64,000 nucleotides of DNA. Origin: Aquimarina sp. AU474. GTDB lineage: Bacteria > Bacteroidota > Bacteroidia > Flavobacteriales > Flavobacteriaceae. Below are positions 25,464 to 33,668 of this stretch, piece by piece (the first letter of the stretch is position 1; the number at the start of each line of letters is the position of its first letter). The notes beneath the pieces were generated by a model. That model ran no database searches, was not told the origin of the DNA, and saw only the letters and a program-made list of their open reading frames with translations. The stretch is from the NCBI RefSeq assembly GCF_900312815.1, contig NZ_OMPE01000009.1:1364001-1428000 (forward strand), read 5' to 3'. A program made the translations under genes and the position numbers.

Positions 25464-26375
25464 ATGAAATTAGCTAAGAACATTACCACGGTATTTTTCC
25501 TTTTGATAACAGTAACTTTTGGATTCGCACAAGAACAAGATGATGATGACCAAGGGTCAGTGATCCAAACGTTGACGCCTTCAAAATTAATAGGAAAAGG
25601 GCAATTTGATATCAAATGGTTTAATAATCTATATACTCAAACAGAAAGTACTTTTTCTGATGGGACAGAACCAAGACAAACTTTTTTTACATCTACCGTA
25701 GAGGCCTATACAGGAGTAGGGAATAATAAGAGATGGAATGTAGGTGTTATTTTAGAATTTAGATCAAATGTTGTGGCGGATCGTGATGCTCTTGATGTAT
25801 TTAAATTTGATGGAGAAAGAGGAACAGCACGATCAGGATTTACATCGATTGCTCCATCGGTAAAATTTGTACCTTTTAAAAATGTAAATAATTTCTCGAT
25901 ACAAAGTTCATTCTTTATACCGCTAGCAGGTAGTGAAACAGAACAAGGAGTATTTTTGGATCAGGATGGTTTTACTTGGCAAAATAGATTCTTTTATGAT
26001 TATACGTTTCCAGGAAATAAATTTCAAATTTTTGGAGAGTTAAATTCTGAATTAAACTTTGGAGAAGATGCAGTTTTTGATGCTAATTTTGATACGGTAG
26101 AAGGAAGTTTTGCTAATAACAGTCTTAGATTAACACCAGGAATATTTTTTAGTTATTTCCCTAGCTCGAAATTTACAGTATTAGCACTAGCTCAACATGC
26201 ACAACTTATTGATTTAGGTAATGATTTTGATCAAGATTTTACAGCAGTTGGTGGAGGAGCTAAGTATCAATTAACTAAAGAACTTAATATCGAAACATTG
26301 TATACCAATTTTGTACGTGGTAACAATACTGGATTAGGAGAAACATTTAATATAGGTTTAAGAGCTGTATTCTAA
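25464..26375 (+). CDS. Outer-membrane beta-barrel protein
   Basis: 303 aa. Signal peptide (residues 1-22, ending FGFAQ), an acidic start (EQDDDDQG), then alternating amphipathic strands (FDIKWFNNLYTQTES, RWNVGVILEFRSNV, FSIQSSFFIPLAG, FQIFGELNSELNFGE) and a C-terminal Phe (NIGLRAVF), all typical of a 10-14-stranded outer-membrane barrel. No specific family recognised. Spacing to the DUF547 gene (86 bp) and to the GH113-like gene (32 bp) suggests one transcriptional series. Confidence 0.7.
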   Translation: MKLAKNITTVFFLLITVTFGFAQEQDDDDQGSVIQTLTPSKLIGKGQFDIKWFNNLYTQTESTFSDGTEPRQTFFTSTVEAYTGVGNNKRWNVGVILEFRSNVVADRDALDVFKFDGERGTARSGFTSIAPSVKFVPFKNVNNFSIQSSFFIPLAGSETEQGVFLDQDGFTWQNRFFYDYTFPGNKFQIFGELNSELNFGEDAVFDANFDTVEGSFANNSLRLTPGIFFSYFPSSKFTVLALAQHAQLIDLGNDFDQDFTAVGGGAKYQLTKELNIETLYTNFVRGNNTGLGETFNIGLRAVF

Positions 26376-26407
26376 TAAAATTGTATTTTCAGCGGTAAAA
26401 AGCGATT

Positions 26408-27406
26408 ATGAAAAAGGTCTTTTTACTGCTGTTTATTATTATTTTTTCGGGATGTTCTGCGCAAGAACCAAAAATAAATGGAGTAAGTTTTGTTGGCTCT
26501 CCTAAAGAGATTACTGCAAAAGCAATACAGCCAGTCGTAGCAGTACATGCCAATTGGGCAGCTGTAATGCCTTTTGGGTTTTTAAAAAATCTAGAAACGC
26601 CTACAGTGACTTTTAATATAGAAAGACAATGGTGGGGTGAGCGTAGAGATGGTGCCAAAAGAACTATCGAGTTACTCAACGAGAAAGGAATTAAGGTAAT
26701 GTTGAAACCTCAAATATGGGTGTGGAGAGGTGAGTTTACCGGAAATATAAAGATGAATTCTGAAGAGAACTGGCAGGTTTTTGAGAAATCGTATGAAGAA
26801 TTTATCATGTTGTATGCAAAGTTGGCTCAAGAGATGAATGTGCCCGTGCTATGTATAGGTACAGAATTGCACACATTTGCTCAAACAAGACCTAAGTTTT
26901 GGAGTGAAGTTATCCAAAAAATAAGATTAATTTATAACGGAAAATTGACGTATGCAGAGAACTGGGATCAGTTTGATAATGTTCCTTTTTGGGATCAATT
27001 GGATTATATAGGTATTGATGCATATTTCCCGGTATCTCAAAGTCAAACACCTAGTGTAGAAGAGTTTAAATTGGGTTGGCAAAAGCATAAAAGCGAAATT
27101 ATTGCGCTAAAAGATAAAATAGAAAAACCTGTTTTGTTTACCGAATATGGATATAGAAGCATTCATTATACGGGTAAAGAACCTTGGGACTCCAGTAGAT
27201 CAGAAGGAAAAGTAAACCTAAAAGCACAAAATAATGCGTTAACGGCATTGTATCAAGAATTTTGGAATGAATCATGGTTTGCTGGTGGATTTTTATGGAA
27301 ATGGTATCACAATCATGAGGAAGTAGGTGGAGAAAAGAATAATCGCTTCACCATTCAAAATAAACCTGCAGAAAATGTGGTGCGAACAATTTATAAAGAT
27401 GAGTAA
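26408..27406 (+). CDS. Lipoprotein glycoside hydrolase, GH113-like
   Basis: 332 aa. Lipobox IIFSGCSAQ (Cys16). A TIM-barrel follows: KVMLKPQIWVWRGEFTG (about 97-113), the acid/base Glu in LCIGTELHTF (about 154-163), LDYIGIDAYFP, and the nucleophile Glu in VLFTEYGYRS (about 240-249). This is the pattern of GH113 (endo-beta-1,4-mannanase) and the related GTA-like barrel in flavobacteria. Surface or periplasmic anchoring is likely. No SusC/D pair is adjacent. It overlaps the next gene by 8 bp. Substrate is not certain. Confidence 0.78.
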   Translation: MKKVFLLLFIIIFSGCSAQEPKINGVSFVGSPKEITAKAIQPVVAVHANWAAVMPFGFLKNLETPTVTFNIERQWWGERRDGAKRTIELLNEKGIKVMLKPQIWVWRGEFTGNIKMNSEENWQVFEKSYEEFIMLYAKLAQEMNVPVLCIGTELHTFAQTRPKFWSEVIQKIRLIYNGKLTYAENWDQFDNVPFWDQLDYIGIDAYFPVSQSQTPSVEEFKLGWQKHKSEIIALKDKIEKPVLFTEYGYRSIHYTGKEPWDSSRSEGKVNLKAQNNALTALYQEFWNESWFAGGFLWKWYHNHEEVGGEKNNRFTIQNKPAENVVRTIYKDE

Positions 27407-28142
27407 AACTAATTACATAGTGTTTTTTTTTGTTGCGTGGGGTATCTTTTCTTGTGGTACTGATAATGAAAATAATGTACAATTAGATACTTCATTGGCA
27501 TTTCTGGTTAATGCAAATACTATTGAAATAGATAATGTGATTGCTTGTGCTTCGGGATCCGAAAATGATGAAAATGCAATAATTGCATATGTTTATCCTA
27601 GACCAGGATCGACAAATATAAGATATTATGAAACATCGAGTATTGATGATGATAAGAATAATTATCAAAACTATACTCAGGTAGATCTTACTCCAACCGA
27701 TTTTTTTAATGGTTATTTAAAAAAAATGGAACGTACGAATACTGATGAAAAATGGGTGATTATTACTTTTTTTGAAAACGATAAGTTGCATTTGTCTAAT
27801 CCTATTCGATTAAAACATCGTACCAAACCCACAGAGTTCCTAAATGAGGTAATGATAGATGATATGACATCTGGAATGCCAATTTTTAGTTGGGAAGACG
27901 GTATCGTAGCAGAGAACAAAATTTATTTCCAGGTAGTATCCGATATAAATGATGAATTACTTTCGGGAACTTATACTTTTGAAAAACAATTTCAATACTA
28001 CAAACTAGATAATGTAGTTTTAAACATAACACAAGAAATACCACCGCAATTAACCTTAATGGATATGTATAATTTCACCTTAATGGGTGTTAGTGAAGAT
28101 AATTGGGTTAATTTATTTATAGAAAAAAGCTTTGAACCATAG
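27399..28142 (+). CDS. Lipoprotein of unknown function
   Basis: 247 aa from the ATG at 27399 (MSKTNYIVFFFVAWGIFSC, lipobox Cys19); an upstream in-frame ATG at 27327 would put a non-signal sequence in front and overlap the hydrolase by 80 bp. Mature part is beta-rich and aromatic (AYVYPRPGSTNIRYYE, GTYTFEKQFQYYKLDNVVLNI). No family recognised. It overlaps the GH113-like gene by 8 bp and is 4 bp before the Omp85-like gene, so the three are translationally coupled. Confidence 0.7.
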   Translation: MSKTNYIVFFFVAWGIFSCGTDNENNVQLDTSLAFLVNANTIEIDNVIACASGSENDENAIIAYVYPRPGSTNIRYYETSSIDDDKNNYQNYTQVDLTPTDFFNGYLKKMERTNTDEKWVIITFFENDKLHLSNPIRLKHRTKPTEFLNEVMIDDMTSGMPIFSWEDGIVAENKIYFQVVSDINDELLSGTYTFEKQFQYYKLDNVVLNITQEIPPQLTLMDMYNFTLMGVSEDNWVNLFIEKSFEP

Positions 28143-28146
28143 GATT

Positions 28147-29403
28147 ATGAAGAATTTGATAGTTTGTATTCTATCTCTTTTTTGTTTCGTTTGTACTGCG
28201 CAAAAGTCTAAAATTGTAGACATTAAGATACAAGGAAATAAGAAAACAAAAACATCTGCACTTATCAAACTTACCAATATCCGGCAAGGAAACACTTTAG
28301 ATTCTTTACAAATAGAAGAAGATATAAAGAGACTCAAAAGATTACCTTCTATAGCCCACGCATATTACCAAGTATTTGAGAAAGAGGATGGTTTCGAAGT
28401 TATTTATGGTGTTGAAGAAAATTTTACCATTATCCCATCGGCTAACATATACACTACTAATGATGATGAATTTGCTTTTCGATTAGGGTTGTATGAGTTT
28501 AACTTTTTAGGCCAAAATATAACGTTAGGAGGGTTGTATCAAAATGATATATATAGTTCTTTTGGAATAAATCTAAGAGCACCATTTTTATTTGGTAAGC
28601 GATTGGGGTTAGCTCTTAATTATAGTAATCTTACTACTGAAGAACCTGTGTTTTTGGATAACGGTACAGCAGATTATAAATATAATAATACCTCTTATGA
28701 AATTTTGGGGTTATATCAATTTAATCTTCAAAACCGTATAGAAACAGGAGTTAATTATTTTAATGAAGATTATGTGTATAAGAGTGGGGCTACTGCCGCT
28801 AATATCCCTCAAGATTTTGATGTTAATAAGTTGCTTTTTAAACTGATTTATGAGTACGATAATTTGGATTATGATTATCAATATGTGTCAGGATTTAAGA
28901 GCACATTTAATATGCAATATGTAATTAGTACAGAAAATGTACTCCCCGATTTTGTAATTGCATGGAATGATTTTTTCTATTATCATAAAGTTGGAAAAAG
29001 AGGAAATTGGGCTTCTAGATTACGATTAGGATTGGCCACCAATGACGATTCGCCATTTGCGCCATTTGCCGTAGACAATAATTTAAATATTCGAGGAGTG
29101 GGTAATACCATTGATAGAGGAACAGGTGTTATTGTTTTAAATACAGAGTATAGACATACCATTTATGAGAAAGATTGGTTTGTATTACAGAGTAATGTAT
29201 TTGTAGATGGAGGTAGCTGGCGTAACCCTGGAGGTGATTTTGGTGATTTTGGTGATTCTCAAAACTATAGAATTTATCCAGGTGCAGGTTTACGTTTTAC
29301 GCATAAAAAAATCTTTAATGCTATTTTTAGAATTGATTATGGGTATGGTATTACTGAGGATGCGACCAATGGATTTGTTTTTGGGATCGGGCAATACTTT
29401 TAA
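28147..29403 (+). CDS. Omp85/BamA-family outer-membrane protein with a single POTRA
   Basis: 418 aa from the ATG at 28147. Signal peptide (about 1-18, ending CTAQ), one POTRA domain (about 20-95: KIVDIKIQGNKKTKTSALIKLTNIRQG..RLKRLPSIAHAYYQVFEKEDGFEVIYGVEE), then a barrel to the C-terminal Phe (VFGIGQYF). BamA proteins have five POTRAs and are about 800 aa; this is a minimal member. It resembles small Omp85 proteins that assemble or export a dedicated partner, and the lipoprotein and hydrolase immediately upstream are natural candidates. Confidence 0.82.
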   Translation: MKNLIVCILSLFCFVCTAQKSKIVDIKIQGNKKTKTSALIKLTNIRQGNTLDSLQIEEDIKRLKRLPSIAHAYYQVFEKEDGFEVIYGVEENFTIIPSANIYTTNDDEFAFRLGLYEFNFLGQNITLGGLYQNDIYSSFGINLRAPFLFGKRLGLALNYSNLTTEEPVFLDNGTADYKYNNTSYEILGLYQFNLQNRIETGVNYFNEDYVYKSGATAANIPQDFDVNKLLFKLIYEYDNLDYDYQYVSGFKSTFNMQYVISTENVLPDFVIAWNDFFYYHKVGKRGNWASRLRLGLATNDDSPFAPFAVDNNLNIRGVGNTIDRGTGVIVLNTEYRHTIYEKDWFVLQSNVFVDGGSWRNPGGDFGDFGDSQNYRIYPGAGLRFTHKKIFNAIFRIDYGYGITEDATNGFVFGIGQYF

Positions 29404-29444
29404 AGGGATGTAAATTTATATTAGTTAAAATTAAGTTAAGTAAT

Positions 29445-29460
29445 TACCGAACGTTTGGTA
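29445..29460. promoter_or_regulatory. TetR operator copy 1 (TACCGAACGTTTGGTA)
   Basis: Near-perfect 16-bp palindrome that overlaps the -33 TTG (29455-29457) of the tetR promoter. A second, perfect copy lies at 30075-30090 downstream of the same gene. Confidence 0.75.
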
Positions 29461-29484
29461 AAAAACTATTTATTCGTACATTTG
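29455..29484 (+). promoter_or_regulatory. Promoter of the second tetR gene
   Basis: TTG (29455-29457), a 19-bp spacer and TACATTTG (29477-29484), a full consensus match. The ATG is at 29492, only 7 bp after the -7 element, so the mRNA is probably leaderless or nearly so. Confidence 0.75.
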
Positions 29485-29491
29485 AACCATT

Positions 29492-30052
29492 ATGAGACCC
29501 GTTAAAGTAGAAAATAAACAATTAATCGAAGGCCTATTTAAGGTTTTTAGAGAAAAGGGATATGAAGGAGCTAGCCTTAATGAGCTGGCAGAGAAGGCAG
29601 GTCTAAAAAAAGCTAGCTTATATCATAGATTTCCTGAAGGGAAAAAGCAGATTGGTATGGCGGTTTTATTACATTCTTCAGAGTGGTTACATACAAATTT
29701 GTATCAATTGTTAGCGGATAAAAATATTGCAGCAACGGAACGCTTAGAGATGGCATTATCCAGAATTAGCGAATTGTATAATCAAGGAAAAGAAACTTGT
29801 ATTCTTAGATCATTATCTATGGAATCTGGAATGCAGATTTTTGGAGAGGAAATCAAGGGCGAGATGAATCGATGGATTAAATATTTTGCACAATTAGGTT
29901 TAGATTTTGGCTTTACCGAAGAAGAAGCACTAAAGAAAGGAAAAGAATCTCTAGTAAAAGTACAAGGAAGTTTGATAGTTGCTAATGCGATGTCTGATAC
30001 AGATATTTTTGTATCCTCCTTGGCCGAAATACGAGAACTATTTGATAAATAG
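29492..30052 (+). CDS. TetR/AcrR family transcriptional regulator
   Basis: 186 aa. HTH at about 10-52 (IEGLFKVFREKGYEGASLNELAEKAGLKKASLYHRFPEGKKQIG) and a helical C-terminal effector domain of the LmrA/YxaF/QacR-like kind. Flanked by two copies of a 16-bp palindrome, at 29445-29460 in its own promoter and 30075-30090 before the hydrolase gene, so it likely represses itself and the downstream gene. Confidence 0.92.
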   Translation: MRPVKVENKQLIEGLFKVFREKGYEGASLNELAEKAGLKKASLYHRFPEGKKQIGMAVLLHSSEWLHTNLYQLLADKNIAATERLEMALSRISELYNQGKETCILRSLSMESGMQIFGEEIKGEMNRWIKYFAQLGLDFGFTEEEALKKGKESLVKVQGSLIVANAMSDTDIFVSSLAEIRELFDK

Positions 30053-30074
30053 CTATTTTTTTGAATATGAATTA

Positions 30075-30090
30075 TACCGAACGTTCGGTA
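30075..30090. promoter_or_regulatory. TetR operator copy 2 (TACCGAACGTTCGGTA)
   Basis: Perfect 16-bp palindrome 30 bp before the alpha/beta hydrolase ATG; differs from copy 1 by a single base. No good TAnnTTTG is visible beside it. Confidence 0.75.
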
Positions 30091-30119
30091 ATAAATAAAA
30101 TAACTAAAAATTTAAAATA

Positions 30120-31097
30120 ATGAAAACACTAAAAATCACATTAAGTACTGCTGTATTAGCAATGATGACATTAACGACCTACGCATTTGTTGAAACAAAT
30201 AAAAATGAAATCCCAACAACAGAACTATCAGCTAACTCTATAACTTATAATACGGTTGAGGTTGATGGATTAGATATATTTTATAGAGAAGGAGGATCCA
30301 AAAACAAGCCAACTATTCTTTTACTACATGGCTACCCCACTTCATCACATATGTTTCGTAATTTGATAGTAGATTTAGCCAAAGATTATCATGTATTGGC
30401 GCCGGATTATCCAGGGTACGGAAGATCAGAACAACCACCTATGGCAGAATTCGATTATACATTCGATAACATGGCCAAAATTATTGAAGGTTTTTTAACC
30501 AAGCTTGCAGTAGATAAATTTAGTATATATCTTATGGATTATGGAGCGCCAGTTGGATATAGAATTGCTACAAAACATCCAGAACGCATACAATCCTTGA
30601 TTGTTCAAAACGGAAATGCATATAATGAAGGAATTACAGAATTCTGGAACCCTCTAAAGAAATACTGGAATAATCCTTCTGTCGAAAATGGAAAACCTTT
30701 AGAAGAATTTCACAAAATTGGTGGATTGAAATGGCAATACACACATGGTGTCGGAGATGTAAGTAAGATTAGTCCCGATAATTGGGAAATTGATTTGCAA
30801 CACATAACACGCAAAGAAAATAATGAGATTCAGTTAGCGATGTTTTACGATTATAGAACTAATATATCTCTATATCCTAAATGGCAAAAATACCTGAGAG
30901 ATTATCAACCACCAACGTTAATAGTTTGGGGTAAAAATGATCAGATTTTCCCTGCAGAAGGAGCATACCCATATAAAAAAGACCTTAAAAATATTGAATT
31001 TCATTTATTAGATACGGGTCATTTTGCACTTGAAGAAAAGGGAGATGAAATTGCCAACTACATTCTTAATTTCTTGAAAAAGAATAATATTAAGTAA
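30120..31097 (+). CDS. Exported alpha/beta hydrolase with Asp nucleophile
   Basis: 325 aa. Signal peptide (about 1-22, ending TTYAFVE). Core motifs: oxyanion ILLLHGYPTSSHMF (about 62-75), VLAPDYPGYGRSEQP, nucleophile elbow IYLMDYGAPVGYR (Asp in place of Ser), acid LIVWGKNDQIFP and base TGHFALEE. An Asp nucleophile groups it with epoxide hydrolases and haloalkane/haloacetate dehalogenases. Probably regulated by the adjacent TetR. Export of such an enzyme suggests detoxification of an external compound. Substrate unknown. Confidence 0.85.
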   Translation: MKTLKITLSTAVLAMMTLTTYAFVETNKNEIPTTELSANSITYNTVEVDGLDIFYREGGSKNKPTILLLHGYPTSSHMFRNLIVDLAKDYHVLAPDYPGYGRSEQPPMAEFDYTFDNMAKIIEGFLTKLAVDKFSIYLMDYGAPVGYRIATKHPERIQSLIVQNGNAYNEGITEFWNPLKKYWNNPSVENGKPLEEFHKIGGLKWQYTHGVGDVSKISPDNWEIDLQHITRKENNEIQLAMFYDYRTNISLYPKWQKYLRDYQPPTLIVWGKNDQIFPAEGAYPYKKDLKNIEFHLLDTGHFALEEKGDEIANYILNFLKKNNIK

Positions 31098-31115
31098 CCA
31101 CCATTGTATTTTATT

Positions 31116-31155
31116 AAAAAAGAGTCCGTAGCATTTTGCTATGGACTCTTTTTTT
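31116..31155. terminator. Bidirectional terminator between the hydrolase and azoR
   Basis: Stem AAAAAAGAGTCC-G-TAGC (31116-31132) / GCTA-T-GGACTCTTTTTT (31138-31154) with one G-T pair and T tracts in both directions. Confidence 0.85.
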
Positions 31156-31759
31156 AAATAGATTGTATTGTTTTCAAAACTTTCATTTTTGTTTTTTCGT
31201 ATGTATTGACATCCATAGTTGTTCCTTGTAAAGGAAGAAAAGTAATATCAGTAATTTCTATCAATCCCAAAACACTTTGCAAGTAAGGTGTAAGAAAATC
31301 CAAAGCCTTCATTTCGTTTGATGTATATACAGCCCCAGCGCTAGTAATTATATACGCTTTTACATGTTCTACCATTCCATAAAAAGCCCCATCTTGATGA
31401 ACTCCAAAGGTGTTATTAATTCTTACAATATGATCGATCCATGCTTTTAAGGCAGACGGTATTCCAAAATTATACATTGGTGTACTGATCAGTAAAACGT
31501 TAACTTCTTTCAATTCGGCAATAAGTTGGTCAGATAATTGGGTAACCTCCCGTAATGGAGAGGTAAAATTTTCTTTAGGAGTATAAAACCCTTCGATTGT
31601 TTGTTGAGAAATATGAGGTATGCCAGTACTAATGATATCCCTAACAAAAACTTCTCCATTTGGATGTGTAGTTTGCCATTGTTGTTGAAATTGATTTGCC
31701 ATATTTCGACTATCTGATCCATTAATTCTGGAACTTGCATCTATTCTTAATAGTTTCAT
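31154..31759 (-). CDS. azoR: FMN-dependent NADH-azoreductase
   Basis: 201 aa flavodoxin-fold protein. LLRIDASSRINGSDSRNMANQF (3-24) forms the phosphate-binding loop; LLISTPMYNFGIPSALKAWIDHIVR (about 88-112) is the AzoR signature. AzoR reduces quinones and azo compounds using NADH, with roles in thiol/electrophile stress. 3 bp after the HIBADH-like gene, so same transcript, apparently under the AraC regulator's control (see repeats at 32706 and 33651). Confidence 0.9.
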   Translation of the reverse strand: MKLLRIDASSRINGSDSRNMANQFQQQWQTTHPNGEVFVRDIISTGIPHISQQTIEGFYTPKENFTSPLREVTQLSDQLIAELKEVNVLLISTPMYNFGIPSALKAWIDHIVRINNTFGVHQDGAFYGMVEHVKAYIITSAGAVYTSNEMKALDFLTPYLQSVLGLIEITDITFLPLQGTTMDVNTYEKTKMKVLKTIQSI

Positions 31760-31762
31760 GTA

Positions 31763-32632
31763 TTACTTTTTAAGGTTTATATATTTATACACAGCAGTAA
31801 AATCTTGATCTCCAAAACCATATTGTTTGGCTTGAGCAAAAATCTCTTTGGTGGTATTCAAACTAGGAGTAGCAATACCGTACTCATAAGCCGATATGGC
31901 TGAGAGATGAAGATCTTTTTGAATCCATTTTAAAGGAAAATTAGCTTCATAATCCTCATTTTCAATTTTTGGCCGTATCGCAGTTACAATTGGTGCTACC
32001 ACTGGAGTATTTAACAAGACATTGAATAATATTTCTTTTTCTAGTCCCATAGCTTCACCCATAACCAAGGTTTCAGCAAAAGCCGCCATGGATTGCGCTA
32101 GTAACTGATTAATTAACATTTTCATCGTGGCTCCTTTACCTATCCCTCCAAGATGTAAGGTTTTTTTACCTAATATTTCGAAAAGAGGAGTAGCTTCTTT
32201 TACGTTTTCGAGATCACCCCCGATTAGAAATACTAACTCACCTTTTTCGGCGGGGCCTTTGGTTCCGGCAACAGGAGCATCCAGATATCGTATCTGATAG
32301 CTTTTTGCAACGGTTTCCATTTCTTTGGTAAAAGATGGGTTTACAGTACTAGAGTTAATCCACAATGAGTTTTTTTTCATTCCGTGTAATAACCCGTTTT
32401 CTCCAGTAGCTACTTCCTTAACAGCTTGAGGAGTTGATAGCATGGTAATTACAGTATCTGCCTGTTCTCCTATTTCTTTTGGGGTGTTAACCCATGTAGC
32501 CCCATTACTAATTAAATCTTGAGCTTTTTCTTTGGTTCTATTGTAAATGAGTAGTGGGTAGCCTGCTTTTTGAAGATTGAGAGCCATACGACTGCCCATA
32601 ATACCAAGGCCTATACATCCTATTTTTTTCAT
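31763..32632 (-). CDS. 3-hydroxyisobutyrate dehydrogenase-like NAD(P)-dependent oxidoreductase
   Basis: 289 aa, family length. NAD(P) fold IGCIGLGIMGSRMALNLQKAGY (3-24), substrate motif DAPVAGTKGPAEKGELVFLIGG (about 116-137) and catalytic Lys in GIGKGATMKMLINQLL (about 163-178). The beta-hydroxyacid dehydrogenase family includes glyoxylate/succinic-semialdehyde reductases; substrate cannot be read from sequence. Pairs with azoR downstream. An 18-bp sequence 74 bp before its start is repeated in the AraC promoter. Confidence 0.88.
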   Translation of the reverse strand: MKKIGCIGLGIMGSRMALNLQKAGYPLLIYNRTKEKAQDLISNGATWVNTPKEIGEQADTVITMLSTPQAVKEVATGENGLLHGMKKNSLWINSSTVNPSFTKEMETVAKSYQIRYLDAPVAGTKGPAEKGELVFLIGGDLENVKEATPLFEILGKKTLHLGGIGKGATMKMLINQLLAQSMAAFAETLVMGEAMGLEKEILFNVLLNTPVVAPIVTAIRPKIENEDYEANFPLKWIQKDLHLSAISAYEYGIATPSLNTTKEIFAQAKQYGFGDQDFTAVYKYINLKK

Positions 32633-32705
32633 TTATACATTTTTAATGTTCGTTTACAAATGTCAATGAAAAAGAGAGTGCTAAATTTTGCAAAAAATCA
32701 AAAAC

Positions 32706-32723
32706 TGTGATTTTCGGTCAAAA
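32706..32723. repeat. Direct-repeat copy 1 (TGTGATTTTCGGTCAAAA), putative AraC site
   Basis: An 18-bp sequence identical to 33651-33668. It lies 74 bp before the HIBADH-like start, just after the AraC stop codon. An exact 18-mer repeated upstream of both genes points to a shared regulator. Confidence 0.65.
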
Positions 32724-32726
32724 AAC

Positions 32727-33596
32727 TTATATGTGGATATTTTTGCGATGTTTAATTTGGAATTGCTTTGGAGAAATTCCTGCTTTTTTATGAAAAGTTT
32801 TAATAAAATGAGAGGTGTTTTCATATCCAACTAATGTAGAGATATGAGTAATGGAGTCGTTGGTTTCTTTTAATAAACGAATTGCTTTTTCAAACCGTTT
32901 TTCGATGAGCCATTTTTTGGGAGAAATCCCAAATTTAGATTTAAAATCTCTTCCAAATGTAGAAATACTTCTTCCTGTGAGATAGGCATAATCTTCTATC
33001 CCTAGAGGCTTGTCGTAATTTTTTGTCATAAATACAGTAAGATTTTTTCTGTCGCGGTTTTTTAAAGTTTGTAATCGATGAACAAACTTATTTCCCTCTG
33101 CAGAAATACTGATCAGATATAACAATTCGAGTAATTTAGGTTTAGTAAATTGATATTGATGTTTACCTCGATACAAAGCAATTAGTGCATCTACAAACAG
33201 CCTTAAATTTTGATTATAATTTATGACCAGTGAAGTGTTGGTTTGTTGTACTGATGTCGTGATTTCAAAAGTAGTCAGAAACTCATCTGTAATTTCTTCA
33301 TCGAAGAAAAAAACAATAGCTTCGAATGACTCATTTTCAGGAATGATATCAGAAATTATATATAATCCTTTTGGTAAAAGGATCATATGGTTTTTATGAA
33401 CAACGGTTACTTCTCCATCATGAGTTTCTACCTTTAGAGAACCATTAATTATTAGAGTTAGTGCATGTGCAGAAAGGTAACGTTCGTTTTGTACATCTGC
33501 CTCTTGTACGCACTTAATGATAATGCAAGAAAGACCGTCAACCAATACTTTTTCGATATTGGGATGTTTGTAAAATACTTGCGGCACGACTTTCAT
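32727..33596 (-). CDS. AraC family transcriptional regulator
   Basis: 289 aa. N-terminal cupin-like sensor region (about 1-120: LSAHALTLIINGSLKVETHDGEVTVVHKNHMILLPKGLY) and C-terminal double HTH (about 190-285: FMTKNYDKPLGIEDYAYLTGRSISTFGRDFKSKFGISPKKWLIEKR.. ISTLVGYENTSHFIKTFHKKAGISPKQF). Upstream of, and on the same strand as, the HIBADH/azoR pair. Identical 18-bp repeats precede both units, suggesting auto-regulation and control of the pair. Confidence 0.92.
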   Translation of the reverse strand: MKVVPQVFYKHPNIEKVLVDGLSCIIIKCVQEADVQNERYLSAHALTLIINGSLKVETHDGEVTVVHKNHMILLPKGLYIISDIIPENESFEAIVFFFDEEITDEFLTTFEITTSVQQTNTSLVINYNQNLRLFVDALIALYRGKHQYQFTKPKLLELLYLISISAEGNKFVHRLQTLKNRDRKNLTVFMTKNYDKPLGIEDYAYLTGRSISTFGRDFKSKFGISPKKWLIEKRFEKAIRLLKETNDSITHISTLVGYENTSHFIKTFHKKAGISPKQFQIKHRKNIHI

Positions 33597-33650
33597 AATT
33601 GCAAAAATCTAAAGAAAAGTTTGATTTAAATATCGCTTTTTGTTAAAAGT

Positions 33651-33668
33651 TGTGATTTTCGGTCAAAA
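33651..33668. repeat. Direct-repeat copy 2 (TGTGATTTTCGGTCAAAA), putative AraC site
   Basis: Exact second copy of 32706-32723, 55 bp before the AraC start and directly abutting the stop codon of the TIGR04283-like glycosyltransferase. Confidence 0.65.
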
